A DNA stretch of 64,000 bases from Phytomonospora sp040655735 (GCF_040655735.1 NZ_JBFAKK010000008.1:248001-312000), one strand, 5' to 3'. Shown: positions 8,699-18,097, counted from the first letter of the stretch. Numbers and translations are program-made. Notes: a model not told the origin generated them from the sequence alone.

Positions 8699-9559
8699 TC
8701 AGTGGCGTAGGGCGACGAGTTTGAAGCGGTCTTGGAGGTTCGGCAGGATCTTGTCGAGGGCCTCCAGTGTCCGCGAGCGGTCGCCGCCGCCGTCGTGCAT
8801 CAGGACGACCGATCCCTTCTGTGTGTCGTCGATCACGCGGGCGGCGATCGTCTTGGCCGGCGGCTTCTCCCAGTCGGCGGGGTCGACGGTCCAGTTCAGC
8901 GACTTCATGCCGAGCTCCTCGGCGACGTCGATGGCCTTGTTCGTCCAGGCGCCGCCGGGGTGGCGGAAGTAGGCGATGTCGGCGCCGGGCGCGCCGCGGT
9001 GGATCGCGTCGTTGGTGCGCTGCATGTCGGCGCGGATGTCCGCCGGCTCCTTCTTCCCGAGCTTGAGGTCGTGCCCCCAGCTGTGGTTGCACAGGGTGTG
9101 CCCGTCACGGACGATGTCGGCGACGAGGTCGGGGTACGCGTCGGCGTTCTTCCCGATGAGGCAGAAGGTCGCCTTGATGCCGTACTCGCGGAGTTTCCCG
9201 AGCACCTTCGGGGTCCAGGTGGGGTCGGGCCCGTCGTCGAAGGTGAGGGCGACGCTCTTGCCGCCGGTGGTGTACATGACCCGGTCGTACGGGTTGTCGG
9301 ACTTCTTCGGCGGCTTCTTGTCCTTGTCCTTCGACTTCGACGGGCTCGGCGACGGCGGTGTGGTCGGCGGCGGTGGCGGCGTCTCGGAGGGCTGCCCCGA
9401 GTTGGGGTTGGCCGACTCGTCGTTCTGCGGCCCCGCGATCGCCGGGTTCCCGGCCTGGAGCGCCGGGTCGTCGAGCGCGAACTTCACGCCGACGCCGAAC
9501 AGCACCGCGACGGCCGTAGCTCCCATTAGAACTAGTTTCGTCTTCTTTGTCATCCCCAC
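8699..9559 (-). CDS. Membrane-anchored polysaccharide deacetylase (CE4)
   Basis: The 286-residue protein begins with a short basic segment and one hydrophobic helix (residues 7-28), then a Pro/Ser/Lys-rich linker to ~90, then a NodB-type domain. TFDDGP lies at 106-111 and the metal-binding HSWGH at 159-163; LMHDGGG near 255 gives the late catalytic His. It should act outside the membrane on peptidoglycan or another N-acetylated glycan. A GTG at 9559 sits 5 nt after GGAGGG; the ATG two codons later is an alternative. The substrate cannot be read from the sequence. Confidence 0.92.
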   Translation of the reverse strand: MGMTKKTKLVLMGATAVAVLFGVGVKFALDDPALQAGNPAIAGPQNDESANPNSGQPSETPPPPPTTPPSPSPSKSKDKDKKPPKKSDNPYDRVMYTTGGKSVALTFDDGPDPTWTPKVLGKLREYGIKATFCLIGKNADAYPDLVADIVRDGHTLCNHSWGHDLKLGKKEPADIRADMQRTNDAIHRGAPGADIAYFRHPGGAWTNKAIDVAEELGMKSLNWTVDPADWEKPPAKTIAARVIDDTQKGSVVLMHDGGGDRSRTLEALDKILPNLQDRFKLVALRH

Positions 9560-9669
9560 GTGCGCCCTCCAGACGGATCCCGGTCACCGTACCGGTCCGG
9601 CGCAATTACGGAATGCATCCGCGCCGCTCAATGTAAGCGATGCCATGAGCGACGCGGACGCCACAGTGG

Positions 9670-11568
9670 TCAGTCGACGAATTCCGACAAGTCCACAATG
9701 ACCGTTTCGCCTCCGCGCCACTCGACCCGGACGGTCGTGTCGTCTACAGAGACGCTCGCCGTGGTCTGCCAGGTTTCCGCCGAAACGGCGATGTCCTCGG
9801 TCCGTCCGAGAAAATGCAGCGCCACATGGACGGTGCGGCCGCCCGGGGAGGCGCCGTGCAGGGCCGGGGTCGACTGGTGCGAGCCGAGAATGCTCGCGTC
9901 GGTGTGCGTCACCGTCTCGGCGCGCTCGTAGCCGTGCAGTCCCAGCACGGCGGCGGTGAGGCCGTCGGCCCGGCGCGCCCAGGCCGCCTCGCGGTGCAGG
10001 CCGTAGGGGACCGGGACGTCGTCGGCGACGGCGTGCGCGCCCTCGCGGACGGCGGTCGGCCGGTCGGAGTCGAGCAGGTGGCAGCGGACCTCGTAGGGCC
10101 CCGACACGATCGACACCGTGCGCAACTGCGCGCCCTCCCTGGGCGCGCAGCGCGATCCGGCGACGTTCCCGCGCACCCGGTGGGCCAGGATCGGCCCGCG
10201 ACGCGAGGGTTCGCCGTCGAGCAGCGCGAAGGCGCCGTCCACGTTGTCCTCGAAGGCGGCGGCCATGCCCGGCGCGGTGTGCGTGCTGTAGCCGAACTTC
10301 ACGTAGAGCGGATCGTCGTCGGGCGTGCCGGCCGTGTGGTGGTCGCTGCCGTGGTTGACCAGGCGCACGATCTCGTCACCGGAGGTCGAGTGCGCCAGCC
10401 AGCCGTTGCCGTCGAGCCCGAACACGCGGTCGCCGGTCTCCGCGGGCTGCTGCTCCTCCTTCTCCGTCCACACCGGATGGTCGGCGGGCAGCGCCAGGCC
10501 CATGAAGCCCATCCCGGCGAAGTACGGCGAGCCCGGTCCCGAGTAGTACTGGGTCACCGGCAGGAACTGCTCACCGCGCCACCCCAGCGACAGCGGCCCC
10601 TCGACGCCGGCGCCGTGGTCGGTGAAGTACTTCAAGGTCCCCGACGCCAGCCGGCGTGTCGCGCCCGGCGACAGATGGCCGCGCCCGGTCAGCGCGCCCA
10701 GCCACACCGGCGCCAGCGTCGCCGTGCGGTAGGTCAGCGAGCGGCCCTGGATCAGCGGGGATCCGTTGCCGCCGAACAGGCGCGGGTAGGTCTCCAGGTA
10801 GCGCCCGAGCCGGTTCTCCCACAGCCACTTGGCGTCCGGGTCGCGGTCGCCGACCATCTCGTACCAGGCCCACAGGAACGGGTGGATCACCCAGGCGTTG
10901 TAGTAGTCGATGTTGCGCCGGACGCCGTCGGTGTACCAGCCCTCGCCCAGGTGCCACGACTCCACGCGGCGCACGTCGGCGGTGCTGTCGTAGGCCGAGG
11001 TGTCGATGCCCTTCGAGGCGAGGAAGGCCTCGATCACGGCGGTGAACAGCAGCCAGTTGTTGCTCCAGGCGACCTTCGACGCGTGGTGCGCCAGCCACTG
11101 CGCGACCTGCTCCTTGCCGGCCTGGTCGAGGCGCCCCCAGACGTGGTCGCCGGTCAGGTGCAGGGCCCAGGCGATGTTGGCGGCCTCGACGATCGGCTGC
11201 GTCTTCCCGGTCAGCGGCGGCGTGCAGTCCACGCCCCACAGCCACTCCTCCGGGCCGCCCCTGGTCGTCCCGGCGACCAGGCCGGCGGCGTAGACGTCGG
11301 CCAGGCCCAGCGGGTCGTTCCCGCCTGCGCCGACGATGCGGGGCGCGGCGATCAGGAAGGTCCGGGCGAAGCCCTCCAGCGCGTCCGACTCCGGACCGCT
11401 CGCGGCGTGCCTGCCGGGGATCTGGAACAGCGCGTTGTTGGGGGACGCGAAGGACAGCGCGGTGGCCAGCCAGTGGTCGGCGACGGCCTCCCAGTGGGCG
11501 CGGGTGTAGCCGGTGTACGGGCTGAGGTCATGATCGAAGTCGGGGATGGAAAGCGCTTTCAAGCTCAT
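9670..11568 (-). CDS. DUF2264 family protein, putative glycan-active enzyme
   Basis: The 632-residue protein matches DUF2264, an all-alpha toroid-type family common in polysaccharide-utilisation loci. It has aromatic-rich motifs such as WSNNWLLF, GWYTDG, YYNAWVIHPFLW and WLAHSTSGDE. No signal peptide is present, so it should be cytosolic and act on imported oligosaccharides. It begins 6 bp after the stop of the 2-hydroxyacid dehydrogenase with no ribosome binding site, which suggests translational coupling. The catalytic residues of the family are not established to my knowledge, so the reaction is left open. A LacI-like palindrome lies inside its first codons. Confidence 0.85.
   Translation of the reverse strand: MSLKALSIPDFDHDLSPYTGYTRAHWEAVADHWLATALSFASPNNALFQIPGRHAASGPESDALEGFARTFLIAAPRIVGAGGNDPLGLADVYAAGLVAGTTRGGPEEWLWGVDCTPPLTGKTQPIVEAANIAWALHLTGDHVWGRLDQAGKEQVAQWLAHHASKVAWSNNWLLFTAVIEAFLASKGIDTSAYDSTADVRRVESWHLGEGWYTDGVRRNIDYYNAWVIHPFLWAWYEMVGDRDPDAKWLWENRLGRYLETYPRLFGGNGSPLIQGRSLTYRTATLAPVWLGALTGRGHLSPGATRRLASGTLKYFTDHGAGVEGPLSLGWRGEQFLPVTQYYSGPGSPYFAGMGFMGLALPADHPVWTEKEEQQPAETGDRVFGLDGNGWLAHSTSGDEIVRLVNHGSDHHTAGTPDDDPLYVKFGYSTHTAPGMAAAFEDNVDGAFALLDGEPSRRGPILAHRVRGNVAGSRCAPREGAQLRTVSIVSGPYEVRCHLLDSDRPTAVREGAHAVADDVPVPYGLHREAAWARRADGLTAAVLGLHGYERAETVTHTDASILGSHQSTPALHGASPGGRTVHVALHFLGRTEDIAVSAETWQTTASVSVDDTTVRVEWRGGETVIVDLSEFVD
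11549..11560. promoter_or_regulatory. LacI-like palindrome inside the DUF2264 5' coding end
   Basis: GAAAGCGCTTTC is a perfect 12-bp palindrome with the central CG and AAA/TTT arms typical of LacI/GalR operators. It overlaps codons 3-7 of the DUF2264 gene. It could act as an internal roadblock site; chance cannot be excluded. Confidence 0.35.
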
Positions 11569-11574
11569 GGCCGG

Positions 11575-12579
11575 TCAGGCTAGCCGGGGAAGTTCGGCCA
11601 CGTCAACGGCACCGAGCATGGACTTTCCGGACAGGAAGCGCTCCAGGTCGGCCACCGCGTAGTCGCCGAGCAGGGCGATCTCGGTGCCCTGCGCGCCGGC
11701 CAGGTGCGGGGTGACGAAGACGTTCGGGAGCCCCAGTAGGGGGTGGTCGGTGGGGATCGGCTCGGGGTCGGTCACGTCGAGGACGGCGTCGAGGCGGCCG
11801 GTGGCGCACTCGGCGACCAGCGCCTCGGTGTCCACGAGCGATCCTCGCGCGGTGTTGATGAGGATGCCGCCGTCGGGCATCAGCGCCAGGCGCCGGGCGT
11901 CGATGAGGTGGCGGGTCTCGGGCAACTGGGGGGCGTGCAGGCTCACGACGTCCGATGTGGACACCAGCGTGTCGAGGTCGACCAGCTCGACGCCGAGCGC
12001 GGCGGCGCCCGCGGCGTCGAGATACGGATCGCTCATGAGGATCCGGACGTTGAAGTCGCGCAGCCGCTCGACCACGAGCCGCCCGATCCGTGAGGCGCCG
12101 ACCAGCCCGATCGTGCGCCGGACGATGCCGCTGGGCTGCCGCCGGTCGGGGCCGGGCCAGCCGATCGTGGTCAGCTGCGCCGAGAGCGTGAAGGTCCGCT
12201 TGAGGGCCAGCAGGATCATCGCCCGGGTGTACTCGGCGACGGGGGCGGCGTTGGCGTCGGCGGCCGAGGAAACCGCGATCCCGCGCCGCCAGACCTCCTC
12301 GCTCACGTGGTGCTTGACCGAGCCGGCCGCGTGCACGACGACCCGCAGCTTCGGCATCGCGTCGAGGGCGGCGGCGTCGACGGCCGGGCAGCCCCAGCCG
12401 GTCACCAGGAACTCGGCGCGGCCGAGCACGTCGCGCAACGCCGGGTCGCCGAAGTCGCCGACCAGTAGCGCCGGGTCCACCTCCGCGAAGCCGCTCAGCC
12501 GCGCGATCACGTCGTCGGTCAAAGCGCTGGCCCGCGCGTATGGCGCCATGGCGAGCGCTCCGTACGGCCGTTGACTCAC
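11575..12579 (-). CDS. D-2-hydroxyacid dehydrogenase family protein
   Basis: The 334-residue protein has the NAD-binding glycine motif GLVGASRIGRLV near residue 158 and the catalytic triad context of the family: Arg in INTARGSLVD, an acidic residue in DVTDPEP, and His in VTPHLAG. It should oxidise or reduce a 2-hydroxy or 2-keto acid, plausibly a sugar acid given its neighbours. The GTG at 12579 follows GGAGGG by 3 nt. It is the first gene of the leftward arm of the glycan locus, divergent from the ABC permease genes and downstream of a LacI-type operator. Confidence 0.88.
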   Translation of the reverse strand: MSQRPYGALAMAPYARASALTDDVIARLSGFAEVDPALLVGDFGDPALRDVLGRAEFLVTGWGCPAVDAAALDAMPKLRVVVHAAGSVKHHVSEEVWRRGIAVSSAADANAAPVAEYTRAMILLALKRTFTLSAQLTTIGWPGPDRRQPSGIVRRTIGLVGASRIGRLVVERLRDFNVRILMSDPYLDAAGAAALGVELVDLDTLVSTSDVVSLHAPQLPETRHLIDARRLALMPDGGILINTARGSLVDTEALVAECATGRLDAVLDVTDPEPIPTDHPLLGLPNVFVTPHLAGAQGTEIALLGDYAVADLERFLSGKSMLGAVDVAELPRLA

Positions 12580-12628
12580 GTGCCCTCCTCAGGGTCACCC
12601 AGTTGCCTGCCGGTCCATCATCGCGTTT

Positions 12629-12642
12629 AGAAACCGGTTTCT
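12629..12642. promoter_or_regulatory. LacI-family operator in the divergent intergenic region
   Basis: AGAAACCGGTTTCT is a perfect 14-bp palindrome that closely fits the LacI/GalR consensus. It lies 50 bp upstream of the dehydrogenase start and ~185 bp before the permease start. The LacI gene of the same locus at 16420 is the obvious binder. Confidence 0.8.
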
Positions 12643-12825
12643 CAAGTTCAGCACACTAGGGCCGAGGATTGCGAAGGTCAACAGTGACCGGAACGCTACA
12701 TCTCGGGTTTACCAGCCATGTTATCGAGTTGAAACATTCTCGGGGCTTGTCCTGGCTCACAGAAACCGTCTATCTTCAGCTCCACCCCGCGGCGTTGCCG
12801 CCCCGAACCAGCGAGGAGGTCACCG

Positions 12826-13842
12826 TTGACCGTCACCGCAGCGACACCAGGCGAATCCCCCGCTTCGCCGGCTGCCGCGTCCGACGGTGCGCCGCCCGGC
12901 GGACCGCAGGCGAAGGGCAGGCGCAAACCGAAACCGAAGCGGTCGCGGGCGCAGCGCCTGCGGCGTGACCTCTTCCTGATCGGGCTGATGCTGCCCGGCG
13001 TGATCTACTTCGTGGTCTTCCACTACGGCGCGCTGTTCGGCAACATGATCGCGTTCAAGGACTACGTGACCTTCATCGGCGTGTGGGACAGCGCGTGGGT
13101 GGGCGTCGACAACTTCACGGTGCTGCTGGCCGACCCGGACTTCTGGAACGCCGCGGGCAACACCGTCACGATCGCCGTGCTCCAGCTGGCCTTCTTCTTC
13201 CCGGCGCCGCTCGCGCTGGCGCTGCTGCTCAACAGCCTGGTCGGCGACAAGATCCGCCGCTTCGTGCAGAGCGTGGTCTACCTGCCGCACTTCATCTCCT
13301 GGGTGATCGTGGTGGCGCTGTTCAACCAGGTGCTCGGTGACGTCGGGGTCCTCAACGGGATCCTCGACGACAACGGCCTGTCCACGATCGACATCATCGG
13401 CAACGCCGACGCCTACAAGCCCCTCGTGATCGCGCAGGTGATCTGGAAGGAGGCGGGCTGGGGCACGATCATCTTCCTGGCGGCGCTGGCCAACGTCGAC
13501 GAGCAGCTCTACGAGGCCAGTGCCATCGACGGCGCCGGCTGGTGGCGGCGCCTGTGGCACGTGACGCTCCCGGCGATCCGCCCGGTGATCGTGCTGCTGC
13601 TGATCCTGCGGCTCGGCGACATCCTGACCGTCGGCTTCGAGCAGTTCTTCCTCCAGCGCGACACGGTCGGCCCGGAGGTCGGCGAGGTGCTCGACACCTT
13701 CATCTACTGGAGCGGCATCCAGGACGGCCACTTCGGCGTCGCGGCCGCCGCCGGCCTGATGAAGGGCGTTCTCGGGGTGGCCCTCATCTACGCCGCCAAC
13801 AAGATCTCGCACAGGCTCGGCGAGCAGGGGGTGTACCGGTAA
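12826..13842 (+). CDS. ABC sugar transporter permease, LplB type
   Basis: The 338-residue protein has a long Pro/Lys-rich cytosolic N-terminus (to ~45) and six membrane helices. The EAA loop EASAIDGAGWWRRLWHVTLP lies near residue 235. This is the CUT1-type LplB/UgpA subclass that imports oligosaccharides, often uronate-containing. The start is a TTG at 12826, chosen because GAGGAGGT ends 5 nt upstream. The stop overlaps the next start as TAATG. No ATPase gene is present, so a shared MsiK-type ATPase elsewhere must energise it. Confidence 0.92.
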   Translation: MTVTAATPGESPASPAAASDGAPPGGPQAKGRRKPKPKRSRAQRLRRDLFLIGLMLPGVIYFVVFHYGALFGNMIAFKDYVTFIGVWDSAWVGVDNFTVLLADPDFWNAAGNTVTIAVLQLAFFFPAPLALALLLNSLVGDKIRRFVQSVVYLPHFISWVIVVALFNQVLGDVGVLNGILDDNGLSTIDIIGNADAYKPLVIAQVIWKEAGWGTIIFLAALANVDEQLYEASAIDGAGWWRRLWHVTLPAIRPVIVLLLILRLGDILTVGFEQFFLQRDTVGPEVGEVLDTFIYWSGIQDGHFGVAAAAGLMKGVLGVALIYAANKISHRLGEQGVYR

Positions 13843-14735
13843 TGGCGTCCAAGATCAACCGTCCGCTGTGGATGGGCAGGCCGCGGTGGTACACCCGCCT
13901 GGCGAAGGCGATCGCGCTGACGATCGTGGTCGGGCTGGTCGTGTTCCCGTTCTGGACGATCGTGGCGACCTCGGTGGCCTCCCCCAACGAGGTCATCGAG
14001 AACGGCGGCTGGGTCGTGTGGCCCACCACCCTGGACTTCTCGGCGTACACCAGCATCTTCAAGGGCGACGTGATCACCCGCGCGCTGCTGATCAGCGCCG
14101 GGGTGACGATCCTGGGCACCGCGACGAGCCTGGTCGCCACGATCGCGCTGGCCTACGCGCTGGCCCGGCCGGGTGTCTTCGGCGGCAAGCCGGTGCTGCT
14201 GCTGGTGCTGTTCACCTTCCTGTTCCCGCCGGCGATGATCCCGTCGTTCCTGGTGGTGAAGGAGCTGGGGCTGCTCAACTCCTTCCCGGCGCTGGTGCTG
14301 CCGGTGCTGATCAACGTGTTCAACCTGGTGATCATGCGCGGCTTCTTCCAGGGCGTGCCGACCGAGCTGATCGAGGCCGCGCGCCTCGACGGTGCCGGGG
14401 AGTTCCGGATCCTGACGCGCGTGGTGCTGCCGCTGTCGAAGTCGATCGTCGCGGTGGTCGGCCTGTTCTACGCGGTGTCCTACTGGAACGCGTTCTTCAA
14501 CGCCGTCCTCTACATGGACGCCTACAACTACCCCGTACAGGCGGTCCTGCGGCAGTACGTGACCCAGGGCGCCTCGCTGACCGACATCGGCAACGCCGAA
14601 GCGTCGATCCTGAACTCCCCCCAGTCGGTGAAGATGGCCGTCGTCGTCATCGCCACGCTGCCGATCATCCTCGTCTACCCATTCGTGCAGCGCTTCTTCG
14701 TCAAGGGCGTCCTGACCGGCGCCATCAAGTCCTGA
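13842..14735 (+). CDS. ABC sugar transporter permease, second subunit
   Basis: The 297-residue membrane protein starts at an ATG that overlaps the previous stop (TAATG). Its EAA loop is EAARLDGAGEFRILTRVVLP near residue 180. It ends with the typical FVQRFFVKGVLTGAIKS tail found in LplC/YtcP-type permeases, where the KGV-GAIK element is conserved. It pairs with the LplB-type protein to form the membrane channel of one importer. Confidence 0.92.
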   Translation: MASKINRPLWMGRPRWYTRLAKAIALTIVVGLVVFPFWTIVATSVASPNEVIENGGWVVWPTTLDFSAYTSIFKGDVITRALLISAGVTILGTATSLVATIALAYALARPGVFGGKPVLLLVLFTFLFPPAMIPSFLVVKELGLLNSFPALVLPVLINVFNLVIMRGFFQGVPTELIEAARLDGAGEFRILTRVVLPLSKSIVAVVGLFYAVSYWNAFFNAVLYMDAYNYPVQAVLRQYVTQGASLTDIGNAEASILNSPQSVKMAVVVIATLPIILVYPFVQRFFVKGVLTGAIKS

Positions 14736-14767
14736 CCCCTTTTCCCATTGCTGTGAAAGGAAATTCC

Positions 14768-16396
14768 ATGGCTCTCAACCGCCGTGACACCCTCCGGCTG
14801 TTCGGCGCCGGCGCCGTGGCCATCACCGGCGCGCCCGCGCTGATCGGCTGCTCCTCGGACGGCGGCTCCTCCGACGTCGGCAACGAGGGCAAGGAACTGG
14901 CCGCCTTCCCGACGTACGTGCCGCTGGTGGGGCCCACCCCCGACCTGCCCGGCGACGACCAAGGCGTGCAGAACGCCTACCTGCGCTACCCGAGCGACAT
15001 CAAGCCCGCCGGTTTCAGCGCGCCCGGCGACGGCTCGACGGTCACCGCGACGGTCATCACCTACGGTGTGCCGCCGACCCCGGTCGAGCAGAACAAGTTC
15101 CACCAGGCGATCAACGCCGCGCTCGGCATCAAGCTGGAGCTCCAGGTCATCCCGGCGGCCAACTTCAAGGAGAAGATGGCCACGATGATGGCGGGCAACG
15201 AGCTGCCCGACATCATGATGTTCGGCGCCGGTGAGGTCCTCCCCCGCGAGGAGCAGTTCATCGCCTCGGCCTGCGCCGACATCTCCGAGTACATCAGCGG
15301 CGACGCGGTCAAGGCCTACCCCGGCCTGGCCAACATCCCCGCCTACGCCTGGAAGGGCCTGGGCCGCATCGGCGGTCGCCTGTACGGCATCCCCGTCGAG
15401 CGCCCGGTCTTCGGCGGGTCGCTGATGCTCAACCGCACCGCCGTCGAGAAGGTCGGCGCGAAGCCGGACTGGGACAAGCAGGGCTTCATCGACGCGATGA
15501 AGGGCGTCACCGGCGGCCGGAAGTACGGCCTGGGTCTGGCGATGGCCCCGTCCATCGACTACTACGCCGGCGGGCTCGGCGCGGGCAACGTGTGGGACGT
15601 CGGCACCGACGGCAAGTTCACCACCGCCTACGGCTCCCAGCAGTTCAAGGACACGCTGGTGATGCTCCAGCAGATGTTCAAGGACGGCACGGTCTACCCC
15701 GACGGCGCCTCGACCTCCGCCACCGACATGAAGACGGTCTTCAACAACCAGACCGTCGCGGCCTACCGCGACGGGTGGGGCGGCTACTCCACGCAGGTCC
15801 TGGCGATCGCCAAGGACAAGTGGACCCTCGACTTCGGCCTGCCTTTCGCGGGCGGCAACTCGTGGGGCAGCCTCGGCCGCTTCGGCTACACGGTGTTCAA
15901 GAAGGCCGACCCCAAGCGCATCCAGATGCTCCTCGGGGTCGCCAACTTCCTCGCCGCGCCCTTCGGCACCACCGAGTGGGAGCTGATCAACTACGGCGTG
16001 GAGGGCACGCACTTCACCCGCAGCGACGACGGCACGCCGACGCCGACGGACCTGTGGACCAACAGCGAGAACACCACCAACCTGCCGATCAAGTACATCT
16101 CCTCGGCGCCGCTGGTGCTGCACTACTCCGGCTTCCCCGACGCCACCGAGCGCGTCTACGAGTGGGAGAAGAAGGTCGCCCCGATCACGATCCCCGACCC
16201 GTCGAACGGCATCCGTTCGCAGACGTGGACCGAGAACGGCGCCGCCCTGCAGAAGACGCTGACCGACGCGTGGATGGGCATCATCTTCCGCGGGGAGGAC
16301 ATCTCCACCTACGACGCGGTGATCGCCAAGTGGGGCACCGACGGCGGCACCAAGGCGGCCGAGGAATTCGCCGCCGAGTACGCGGCAAGCCAGTAG
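14768..16396 (+). CDS. Extracellular solute-binding lipoprotein (LipO/YtcQ type)
   Basis: The 542-residue protein starts with a twin-arginine motif (NRRDTLRLFG) and a lipobox ending LIGC at residue ~28, so it is likely exported by Tat and lipid-anchored. The mature part is a family 1 binding protein of the large LipO class, with PDIMMFGAG and GIPVERP segments typical of those that bind oligosaccharides. The ATG has AAGGA 7 nt upstream. It is the third gene of the transporter operon, 32 bp after the second permease. Confidence 0.92.
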   Translation: MALNRRDTLRLFGAGAVAITGAPALIGCSSDGGSSDVGNEGKELAAFPTYVPLVGPTPDLPGDDQGVQNAYLRYPSDIKPAGFSAPGDGSTVTATVITYGVPPTPVEQNKFHQAINAALGIKLELQVIPAANFKEKMATMMAGNELPDIMMFGAGEVLPREEQFIASACADISEYISGDAVKAYPGLANIPAYAWKGLGRIGGRLYGIPVERPVFGGSLMLNRTAVEKVGAKPDWDKQGFIDAMKGVTGGRKYGLGLAMAPSIDYYAGGLGAGNVWDVGTDGKFTTAYGSQQFKDTLVMLQQMFKDGTVYPDGASTSATDMKTVFNNQTVAAYRDGWGGYSTQVLAIAKDKWTLDFGLPFAGGNSWGSLGRFGYTVFKKADPKRIQMLLGVANFLAAPFGTTEWELINYGVEGTHFTRSDDGTPTPTDLWTNSENTTNLPIKYISSAPLVLHYSGFPDATERVYEWEKKVAPITIPDPSNGIRSQTWTENGAALQKTLTDAWMGIIFRGEDISTYDAVIAKWGTDGGTKAAEEFAAEYAASQ

Positions 16397-16419
16397 CGAA
16401 CGCCACTTAACCTCTAACC

Positions 16420-17457
16420 ATGGCCCGATCCACCATCAGGGACGTCGCCGCGCACGCGGGCGTCTCGGTAGCCACAGTGTCTCGGGTGCTGGGCGGCAAC
16501 TACCCCGTCGCCGCCCGCACCCGGACCAAGGTCCTGCGCTCCATCGAGGAACTCGACTTCGTGGCCAACGCCCACGCCCGGGCGCTGTCGGGCAGCTCGT
16601 CGAAGCTGGTCGCGATCGTGACCAGCACGATGAACGCCCCCTTCTACGCCGAGGTCGCCAGCGGGGTCGAGGCGTACACCAGCGTCGAGGGCCGGCTGTG
16701 CATGTACGTGTCGACCAACGGCGACGTGCAGCGCGAACTGGAGGTGCTCGGCCTCATGCGCGAGCAGCGGGCCGAGGCGGTGATCCTGGTCGGCGGTGTG
16801 GCGATGACGCCGGAGTACCACGACCGGATGGCCCGCTACGCCCGCGGACTCGCCGCCGTCGGGGGCCGGCTGGTCTTCTGCGGACGGCCATCGCTGGGGC
16901 CCGACGTGCCCGCCGTCGTCGTCGAGTACGAGAACGAGGGCGGCGCGCACGCCGGGACCAGCCACCTGATCTCGCGCGGGCACCGCCGGATAGTCCTCCT
17001 CGGCGGGATCCCCGGGCAGACCACCGGCGACGACCGCATCGCCGGGTACCGGCGGGCGATGGCCGAGCACGGGATACCGGTCGACGAGGCCCTGATGATG
17101 CCCGGCCAGTTCGGGCGGCGCTTCGCCTACGACCGCATCCGCGAGCGCCTCGACGCGGGTCTGCACGACTTCACGGCGATCTTCGCCCTCGACGACATCC
17201 TCGCCGGCGCGGCCATGCACGCCGTCCGCGACGCCGGCCTGCGCGTGCCCGAGGACGTGTCGATACTGGGGTACAACGACTCCGAGATCGCGCTCGACCT
17301 GTACCCGGCGCTCACCTCGGTGCACATCCCGGTGCGGGAGCTGGGCCGGACGGCCGCGCGGCTGGCCCTGCAGCCGGGCGAGGGCGTCGTCCGCGACCAC
17401 GTGATGCTGGGGACGCACGTGGTGGTGCGCGACTCGGTGGTGCCGCCGGTGCGGTAG
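16420..17457 (+). CDS. LacI family transcriptional regulator
   Basis: The 345-residue protein has a textbook N-terminal LacI helix-turn-helix (TIRDVAAHAGVSVATVSRVL) and hinge, then a periplasmic-binding-like effector domain ending with an EDVSILGYNDSEIA segment. It lies 23 bp after the binding lipoprotein. A TAACCT element 6 nt before the ATG and no ribosome binding site suggest an additional leaderless promoter of its own. It is expected to bind the palindrome at 12629 and respond to the imported sugar. Confidence 0.95.
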   Translation: MARSTIRDVAAHAGVSVATVSRVLGGNYPVAARTRTKVLRSIEELDFVANAHARALSGSSSKLVAIVTSTMNAPFYAEVASGVEAYTSVEGRLCMYVSTNGDVQRELEVLGLMREQRAEAVILVGGVAMTPEYHDRMARYARGLAAVGGRLVFCGRPSLGPDVPAVVVEYENEGGAHAGTSHLISRGHRRIVLLGGIPGQTTGDDRIAGYRRAMAEHGIPVDEALMMPGQFGRRFAYDRIRERLDAGLHDFTAIFALDDILAGAAMHAVRDAGLRVPEDVSILGYNDSEIALDLYPALTSVHIPVRELGRTAARLALQPGEGVVRDHVMLGTHVVVRDSVVPPVR

Positions 17458-17473
17458 GGGTGCAGGCCCCGCC

Positions 17474-18019
17474 TCAGCCCACCTTCCGCTCCCCGCCGAA
17501 CACGCCGTACTCGTCCGGGCCGGCGAACTCGACCACGCGCGCGTTCACGACCGTGCCCGCGCGGCCGCGCACCGCACCCCGCCCGCCGGGCCGCGTGACA
17601 TGTGCGGCGTCGTAGGCCTCGGTGACGACCTCCCACAAACCGTGCCAGTCGCGAGGAGCGACGGCCGCCCGGCACGCCGCGACCCACGCCTCGGCGAGCT
17701 CGACGCGCTCGTCGAGGTCGAGGACGTCGAGCAGGCCGGCGGCGGTGCGCGGGCAGCGCGGCGCGAGCGATCCCTCGCGCGTGCCGGCCGCCTCGCACAT
17801 CCGCGACCACTCGGCCCGGGTGAAGTCCGCGCGGAGCGGATCACCGCCCGAGACCAGCCACCAGCGGCACACCAGCAGCACCAGGGCCTCGGCGTCGAAG
17901 TCGCGTTCGGCGGCCGCGAGCGCGGCGTCCCACTCGGCGTCGAAGGCCTCCCGCGCGTCGTCGACGAGGCGCTCGTAGGTTTCGGGCCCGGTGAGCAGGT
18001 CGAGCGGTGTGTACTCCAT
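17474..18019 (-). CDS. Hypothetical protein, 181 aa
   Basis: The frame is rich in Ala, Glu, Asp and Trp with several helical segments, including LVLLVCRWWLVSGGDPLRADF and WVAACRAAVAPRDWHGLWEVV, and it reads like a soluble helical protein. No signal or membrane segment is visible. I do not recognise a family. It is convergent with lacI (16-bp gap) and upstream of nothing on its strand. Its start has GGAG directly abutting, so the exact start is uncertain; a CACGCT element 6 nt upstream could make it leaderless. Confidence 0.6.
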   Translation of the reverse strand: MEYTPLDLLTGPETYERLVDDAREAFDAEWDAALAAAERDFDAEALVLLVCRWWLVSGGDPLRADFTRAEWSRMCEAAGTREGSLAPRCPRTAAGLLDVLDLDERVELAEAWVAACRAAVAPRDWHGLWEVVTEAYDAAHVTRPGGRGAVRGRAGTVVNARVVEFAGPDEYGVFGGERKVG

Positions 18020-18097
18020 CTCCGCAGCGTGGCACAGCGGCGGCGGTGGATTCGCCGCCGCGCGCCGGTGGTCGGGCTTCCGACAGGCGTGGAAGCC

